A stretch of 36,738 nucleotides of DNA from Armatimonadota bacterium (GTDB lineage: Bacteria > Armatimonadota > Armatimonadia > Armatimonadales > Armatimonadaceae): assembly GCA_026392155.1 (NCBI GenBank), contig JAPLCP010000192.1, positions 1-36,738 of the forward strand, read 5' to 3'. Of this stretch, positions 32,296-36,738 are shown in pieces. Within the stretch, counting starts at the first letter, position 1; the number at the start of each line of letters is the position of its first letter. The notes under the pieces were generated by a model. That model had not been told where the DNA came from. It did no database searches and was given only the letters and a program-made list of their open reading frames with translations. The translations under genes were made by a program, and so were the position numbers.

Positions 32296-33231
32296 ATGCA
32301 ATACAACGCACTGGGAAAGATGGGCCTCTCAGTTTCGGCGCTGGGCTTTGGGGCTGCGCCACTTGGGGGGCCATATGGCCAAGTGACACAAGCCGAGGCG
32401 ACGCAGGCTGTTCGGGTGGCACTGGATTTAGGGATCAATTTCTTCGACACCAGCCCCTGGTACCAGGCATCAGAAGAGGTTCTAGGCGAGGCGCTGGTCG
32501 GCGTGGCGAGAGAGAGCTATGTCCTCTGCACCAAGCTAGGCCGCTACCCCAGCACGGAGAAACCCAGCGGCGAGTTCGACTTCTCCGCCGCCCGCGTCCG
32601 CCAGAGCATAGACAACAGCCTCTGCCGCCTCAAGACCGATCAGCTCGATATCGCGCTCTGCCATGATATTGAGTTCGCAGAAGATTTTTCTCAGATTCTC
32701 GACGAGACGCTGCCAACGCTTCGTGAGTGCGTCGCGGCGGGAAAAGTGCGCTTTGTGGGTGTGAGTGGCCTGCCGCTGGCGATCTATCCCAAAGTATTGG
32801 ATCAGACACCATTAGATGTTATTTTAAGCTACTGCCATACATCACTCAATGACAATAGTCTCTGGGATTTAATCCCGTACTTAGACGAAAAATCGGTCGG
32901 AGTGATCGGGGCCTCGCCGCTGGCGATGGGGCTATTTTCAGATACCGGGCCACAGCCCTGGCATCCCGCTCCCGAAGTGCTTCGGCTTGCTTGCCTAGAC
33001 GCGCTGGCTTGGTGCAAAGAGAACGGCTTCTCGCTGGCAGAGCTGGCCGTGGCTTGGACACTGCAAAATGCGCCCGTCGCCACCACGCTGGTCGGGATGA
33101 CAAATGAGGCACAAGTCCGGCAAAATAGCGCCGTTGTGGGAACTCTCCCCGATCCTCAGGCCATTAATGCGATTCAAGCGATCCTTGCCCCCGTCCAGCG
33201 CCTCACCTGGCCCAGTGGAAAGTTTCATTAA
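32296..33231 (+). CDS. Aldo/keto reductase, L-galactose-dehydrogenase-like
   Basis: A 311-residue NADP-type aldo/keto reductase. The tetrad positions are visible: D in NFFDTSPWY with its Tyr, Lys in VLCTKLGR, and His in IALCHDIEF; the C-terminal NAPVATTLVGMTNEAQVRQN is the cofactor-binding segment. The sequence resembles the L-galactose/D-arabinose dehydrogenase branch. The ATG at 32296 begins the family-like MQYNALGKMGLSVSALGFG; the 15 codons upstream in frame do not belong. Its last 17 bp overlap the pseudogene that follows. Confidence 0.88.
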   Translation: MQYNALGKMGLSVSALGFGAAPLGGPYGQVTQAEATQAVRVALDLGINFFDTSPWYQASEEVLGEALVGVARESYVLCTKLGRYPSTEKPSGEFDFSAARVRQSIDNSLCRLKTDQLDIALCHDIEFAEDFSQILDETLPTLRECVAAGKVRFVGVSGLPLAIYPKVLDQTPLDVILSYCHTSLNDNSLWDLIPYLDEKSVGVIGASPLAMGLFSDTGPQPWHPAPEVLRLACLDALAWCKENGFSLAELAVAWTLQNAPVATTLVGMTNEAQVRQNSAVVGTLPDPQAINAIQAILAPVQRLTWPSGKFH

Positions 33232-34701
33232 CGTCAGCGTCACGACCAAAGAGAGCTGGTTCTTCGAGCTCCTGGGGGGCGTGAGTGTGCGTAGCAACTC
33301 GCGCCAGCTTGAGGATCTCGTGGGCAAGAAACCCGGTGCTCTACTGGCGCTACTCGCTCTCTCACCGGGACGCACCCGGCCCCGTGAGGAAGTCATTGAT
33401 CTCATCTGGCCAGAAGTAGACTTCGACAACGCCCGCAACCGCTTCAAGCAGGCTCTCGCCGCCCTCCGAAAACAGCTAGAGCCTGTCGGGGTTGCGCCGG
33501 GAGCAGAGCCTCCGCAGTGCCGCTGTCGCCACCGAGCCGGTTGCCCGTGCCCAGCACCTGCGCACCGCACTGGCGCTCTACAAAGGCGAGTTTGCGTCGG
33601 GTTTCTACCTAGATGTGCTCCTCACCGAGCGAGAGAGGCTCTCCATGCTAGCACAAAGCGCACGTGAGCGTCTCACTGAGCTGGAGGGCACACACCCCAC
33701 CGAGGCCGCTCTTCCCCTTGCAACAGTAGTTCCTGCGGTCTCGCTGCATCCCACCAACGCTTTCTTTGGCAGACGCGCCGAGCGCGATCACTTGGCATTT
33801 CTTCTCATGGAGCACCGCCTCGTGACGCTTCTAGGGCCGGGTGGTACGGGAAAGATACGACGGATACGCTGCTGGTGCTGGATAACTTCGAGCAGCTCGT
33901 TGCCACTGGCGGCCCCGAAGCACTCAGTGCCTTTACCAGGCACTTGAGATAGCGAACCGGAGTGGAATGAATGAGGAGATACTTGCACAACTACACAGAG
34001 TTTTAGGAAATCTACATACCTGGCAGGCTGGGCATGATCTCGCTCTCCGCTTCAGACAGCTCGAATATTCCTACCGTTCCCGGCAGTGGGCACAGTACCA
34101 AGAGTCAGGGCAAAAAAGTGAAGCGACTCTCCAATTTCTCCAGCGTCAGCTTGCAGCATCACTCCATAATCTCGGATTGCAGTTCTGCTATGAACATCGG
34201 CATGACGAGGCAGAGCCTTACTTCCAAGAAGCTCGAAAAATTAATCATATCCCTATCACGGGAAATATAGAATGACTAGCACTAAATTATCATTCATTGT
34301 CAAATATTTACACTCAAATAGGATTAATGCAGAAATACGAAGCAAATATAATACTATTTTTTCGAACAATCACTAATTTATTTATTTAGAATAATTAACG
34401 ATCTATTGCATTTTTTATTGTCTGTTTTCTTTTTTGTTACTATAAGTATGCTCTGTTTGAGGAGCGATATGAAGAAGCTGCCCAGTTTCAGGGAGCAGCA
34501 TATAGTCTTCATGAGCAATGGGAAATCAACCTTGACAAAGATGACAGTCACCTACGGCCTCAGATCAATTTACGGGAAATTCTCGGCGTGGCTCGCTACG
34601 AGCTACTCTACGAAGCGGGGGCACAGGCATCGCTAGAGGCTCTCCAAACCCTCGCGGCGGGTTTCCATACGCCCGCGCTACGGCAGAGGCAAGCCCAGTA
34701 G
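33215..34701 (+). pseudogene. Decayed SARP-type regulator (winged helix, BTAD, NTPase, TPR)
   Basis: Pieces of one regulator remain in original order but in different frames. 33215-33494: OmpR/SARP winged helix (FFELLGGVSVRSNSRQLEDL, REEVIDLIWPEVDFDNARNRFKQALAALRKQL), GTG start overlapping the AKR. About 33500-33690: BTAD domain (VARAQHLRTALALYKGEFASGFY, LLTERERLSMLAQSARERL). About 33760-33853: FFGRRAERDHLAFLLMEHR and Walker A GPGGTGK. About 33858-33950: TLLVLDNFEQL (Walker B), frame-shifted and directly following, so the stretch between A and B is deleted. About 33931-34272: TPR-like LYQALEIANRSGMNEEILAQL. 34450-34701: C-terminal EERYEEAAQFQGAAYSLHE. At least three internal deletions are visible. 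Not functional. Confidence 0.75.
34276..34449. other. AT-rich spacer within the decayed regulator
   Basis: About 20-25% GC by eye, against roughly 60% around it. It holds no ORF with a family match, no clear inverted repeats and no transposase. It splits the TPR part of the regulator from its last fragment. May be an insertion remnant. Confidence 0.5.
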
Positions 34702-34715
34702 AACTCGACTAGTGC

Positions 34716-34721
34716 TACAAT
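34716..34721 (+). promoter_or_regulatory. -10-like TACAAT for the S41 peptidase gene
   Basis: GCTACAAT ends 10 nt before the ATG at 34732; no Shine-Dalgarno sequence is present. Confidence 0.4.
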
Positions 34722-34731
34722 AAGGGCAATC

Positions 34732-35964
34732 ATGCAACACCGCTTTTTTACCGCCTCGCTTCTTGCCCTACTTCCTGCCGCCGCCTTTGCCCAGCCACTC
34801 TCTGCGGAAGCCAAGACAAAAACGCTAGAGACACTCCAGCAAGCGATTGCGCGCCGGGCTTTTGTGCCTGGGGTCGATTTTTCCAAGCTCCCCGCCGCAC
34901 TCGAAAAACGCCGCCCCGAGCTGGATAAGGCCGAGGACATGCGCGCTTTTGCCAATACGGTCAATCTGGCGCTCCGCGACTTTGGCATCAGCCACATACG
35001 CCTCCTCACCCCAGCGGCCGCTCAGCAGCGGCGCACGGGGCAGACGCTAGGCTTTGGCCTCGGCATGCTCCCTAGCACGGAGGGTATCACGGTCTCCGCA
35101 CTCGCTCCGGGAAGCCATGCCGCTGGAATCGGGCTTTCGGTGGGTGATACGATTCTGGAGGTAGAAGGGCAGCCAGTCCGCAGTGCCACAGCCGTGGAGC
35201 AAGATGGGCGAGAGACGAGCTTGCTGACCATCAAGCGCAAGTCAGATGGAGCGCAAAAGCATGTCATGCTGCTCCGCAAGCCCTACTCCACCGACCGCAA
35301 GCCCACTCTCACCTGGCCTGCCCCAGGAGTCGCTCGCTTCATGCTCCCCAGCTTCACCCGTGGCTACAGCCAGCCTGAAGTTGAAGCACTGTTTGCGGAG
35401 GCGGCGAGCAAGAAAGCCAAGGCGCTGATCGTGGACTTGCGCAGCAACGGCGGCGGACTGGTCAACAACTCCTCCCATCTTCTCTCCCTTCTGCTTCCTC
35501 CCGAGACGCCCACCGGTGTCAGTATCACTCGTGAGATCGCGGCGGAGTACAAAGCAAAAACAGGCAAAGAGAGCACCGACCCCGTGGAGATCGCCAAGTG
35601 GAAAGGCCCAACACGTAAGACAAAAGCCACAAAGCAGCCGCCTTTTACCGGGAAAGTGGTCGTGCTCATCAACCGGGGCTCCGCGAGCGCCAGTGAGATT
35701 GTCTCGTCGGTGCTGCGTGAGGAGCGGGGTGCCAAGCTGGTCGGACAGCCCTCAGCGGGGGCAGTGCTCACCTCGATCTTTGCGCCTCTGCCCACCGGCT
35801 TTGATGTCCAGCTCCCCCTGAGCGACTACATCACCCCACGTGGCGTCCGGCTGGAGAAGAACCCTGTCAAGCCCGATGTGACTGTCACCGGAGCGCCCAC
35901 CCGCGACGAAGCCACCGACCCCTATATCCAGGAAGCGATCAAAATCCTCACCGCCAAAAAATAG
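34732..35964 (+). CDS. Secreted S41-family peptidase with a PDZ domain
   Basis: A 410-residue protein with a signal peptide (MQHRFFTASLLALLPAAAFA). A PDZ domain spans about 100-185 (GITVSALAPGSHAAGIGLSVGDTILEVEGQPV). The peptidase core includes ARFMLPSFTRGYSQPEVEAL, ALIVDLRSNGGGLV, and the nucleophile motif INRGSASASEIVSSVLRE. The later segment, VGQPSAGAVLTS, lacks the lysine found in CtpA/Prc enzymes at the GxxTxGK position, so the catalytic dyad may be altered as in interphotoreceptor-type S41 proteins. The gene is followed by a hairpin at 35974-36006. Confidence 0.88.
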   Translation: MQHRFFTASLLALLPAAAFAQPLSAEAKTKTLETLQQAIARRAFVPGVDFSKLPAALEKRRPELDKAEDMRAFANTVNLALRDFGISHIRLLTPAAAQQRRTGQTLGFGLGMLPSTEGITVSALAPGSHAAGIGLSVGDTILEVEGQPVRSATAVEQDGRETSLLTIKRKSDGAQKHVMLLRKPYSTDRKPTLTWPAPGVARFMLPSFTRGYSQPEVEALFAEAASKKAKALIVDLRSNGGGLVNNSSHLLSLLLPPETPTGVSITREIAAEYKAKTGKESTDPVEIAKWKGPTRKTKATKQPPFTGKVVVLINRGSASASEIVSSVLREERGAKLVGQPSAGAVLTSIFAPLPTGFDVQLPLSDYITPRGVRLEKNPVKPDVTVTGAPTRDEATDPYIQEAIKILTAKK

Positions 35965-35973
35965 CTTTCCTAT

Positions 35974-36006
35974 ACCTCCCCTTCCAATCATAATGGGAGG
36001 GGGAGT
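35974..36006. terminator. Hairpin between convergent genes, related to the in-ORF repeat
   Basis: Arms at 35974-35986 and 35994-36006 pair with two G-T wobbles and one mismatch around a 7-nt loop. It lies between the S41 gene and the convergent orphan and may end transcripts from both sides. The core resembles the palindrome at 1887-1914. Confidence 0.5.
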
Positions 36007-36015
36007 CATCCTTAC

Positions 36016-36735
36016 CTATGGTGGAGTAGCACAATAAGGTGGCGTTATCGCCGCTTGACTACTCGTATAAAAGAACCCTGTTCCCGCTAGAAATTTTCCA
36101 TTTTCAGGATAGACAAAAAAGCTAATACGACGATCTTTACGTTCAGTACCGACTTTCTGGTTTTGAATATTATTTACAGAAAAGCCTATCGGTTTAGCAC
36201 TTCCATCGGCAATCTTTACCTTTATTGTTTTTGCCATATTAATATCAAATTTTTCCATCTGTCCCAGAAGACACTCAAATGCGGGATTCATGATACTAAA
36301 AGGCAAACCAGGACTTGTAAGGTTTTCGACTTTAATATTTTGCGCGAAAGTAAAAAAAGGTTGCAGTTCAGCTCCCCATTGAAGACCTCGGAAGTCTTCT
36401 GAGAGACGTTGCAGTTGCCCTGAGCTTAAACGAGGACAATCCCTAAAAAATATACTAGCGGGCAATAAGCCATCTGCATCGCTTGCAACTGCTTTTCTAA
36501 GTCTACGCACCGTTGACCAAGATGGACGCAAGCGGTCTTCATCAAGAAATCGAGAAATATGATTTAACAAAAGTATGTTTTTATGTGTCTTATTTTGGAT
36601 CCCCAATTTTGCATCAAGAAATAGCAGGAATTCTTTTAGTTCTTCACCTTGGTACATTTGTACATTTTGTGGATTCTTCCCAACTTTCAGTCGAGCAATT
36701 ACAGATCCAGAAAAACGATTTATTGTATTAGCCAT
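36016..36735 (-). CDS. Unknown protein, low-GC orphan
   Basis: The 239-residue product is not recognised. It is soluble-looking, with no signal peptide; the C-terminal half is beta-rich (RISFFVYPENGKFLAGTGFFY). The first half is helical (EELKEFLLFLDAKLG, NILLLNHISRFLDEDRLRPSW). GC and codon use are clearly lower than in the rest of the window, which suggests transfer. Its start is only 3 bp from the window edge, so a longer N-terminus or an upstream partner gene could lie outside. Confidence 0.6.
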   Translation of the reverse strand: MANTINRFSGSVIARLKVGKNPQNVQMYQGEELKEFLLFLDAKLGIQNKTHKNILLLNHISRFLDEDRLRPSWSTVRRLRKAVASDADGLLPASIFFRDCPRLSSGQLQRLSEDFRGLQWGAELQPFFTFAQNIKVENLTSPGLPFSIMNPAFECLLGQMEKFDINMAKTIKVKIADGSAKPIGFSVNNIQNQKVGTERKDRRISFFVYPENGKFLAGTGFFYTSSQAAITPPYCATPP

Positions 36736-36738
36736 ATA

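Noticed and set aside
33858-34272. Independent small genes in the pseudogene region
   Set aside because: The ATG-started frames fit as pieces of one SARP-type regulator in correct order, so separate genes are unlikely.

Overview
The window looks like chromosomal DNA of an Armatimonadota-type bacterium (an Armatimonas-like lineage). I infer this from the mix of gene families, the menaquinone gene mqnD, a type IV pilus retraction gene cluster, many polysaccharide-active enzymes, and high-fifties to low-sixties GC coding DNA; no rRNA or other decisive marker is present. I see no tRNA, rRNA, CRISPR array, phage block or intact insertion sequence.

Layout. 1-4572 (+): DUF2071 protein (5' cut off by the window), a DUF2141 protein, a GH20-type glycosidase and a polyphosphate kinase 2. 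4569-7736 (-): a prolyl oligopeptidase with a large extra N-terminal region. 7847-9547: an acyl-ACP desaturase and a convergent methyltransferase whose 3' ends run into each other. 9613-12388 (+): a fused alpha/beta 2-oxoacid dehydrogenase E1 that carries one frameshift, plus a small unknown protein. 12396-13096 (-): a small protein translationally coupled to an HNH nuclease gene that has an in-frame TGA at a conserved Cys codon. 13127-13315: a structured intergenic region. 13316-17743 (-): PilT, PilC and a GAF/PAS histidine kinase. 17832-19136 (+), divergent from pilT: a sigma-70 factor fused to a degenerate GGDEF-like domain. 19172-22482 (+): SprT-like protein, MqnD and a DUF5722-type glycosidase. 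22466-24211 (-): ACT-domain protein, YcxB-like membrane protein and an ATP-grasp protein. 24281-25033 (+): secreted DUF1080-type protein. 25048-30028 (-): DUF1016 nuclease, Thg1-like 3'-5' polymerase, DUF1152 protein, TrmFO and a secretin-fragment protein. 30131-33231 (+): three oxidoreductases (MDR, SDR, AKR). 33215-34701 (+): a decayed SARP/BTAD-NTPase-TPR regulator. 34732-35964 (+): S41 peptidase. 36016-36735 (-): a low-GC orphan.

How genes may work together. The pilT-pilC-kinase block and the divergent sigma-GGDEF fusion share one 88-bp promoter region and plausibly form a pilus/surface-motility control unit (inference). The three adjacent oxidoreductases suggest sugar or polyol metabolism, in keeping with the GH20, DUF5722 and DUF1080 proteins elsewhere. 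DUF1016 and Thg1-like genes are 4 bp apart, which hints at a nucleic-acid processing or repair pair (inference).

A window-wide feature is that many genes have a -10-like hexamer (TATAAT, TACAAT, TAAAAT, TACACT and similar) ending only 5-11 nt before the start codon, without a well-placed Shine-Dalgarno sequence. This predicts many leaderless or nearly leaderless mRNAs and was used to choose several start codons. Two small palindromic repeat families, one of them inserted in frame within the GH20 gene, are also visible.
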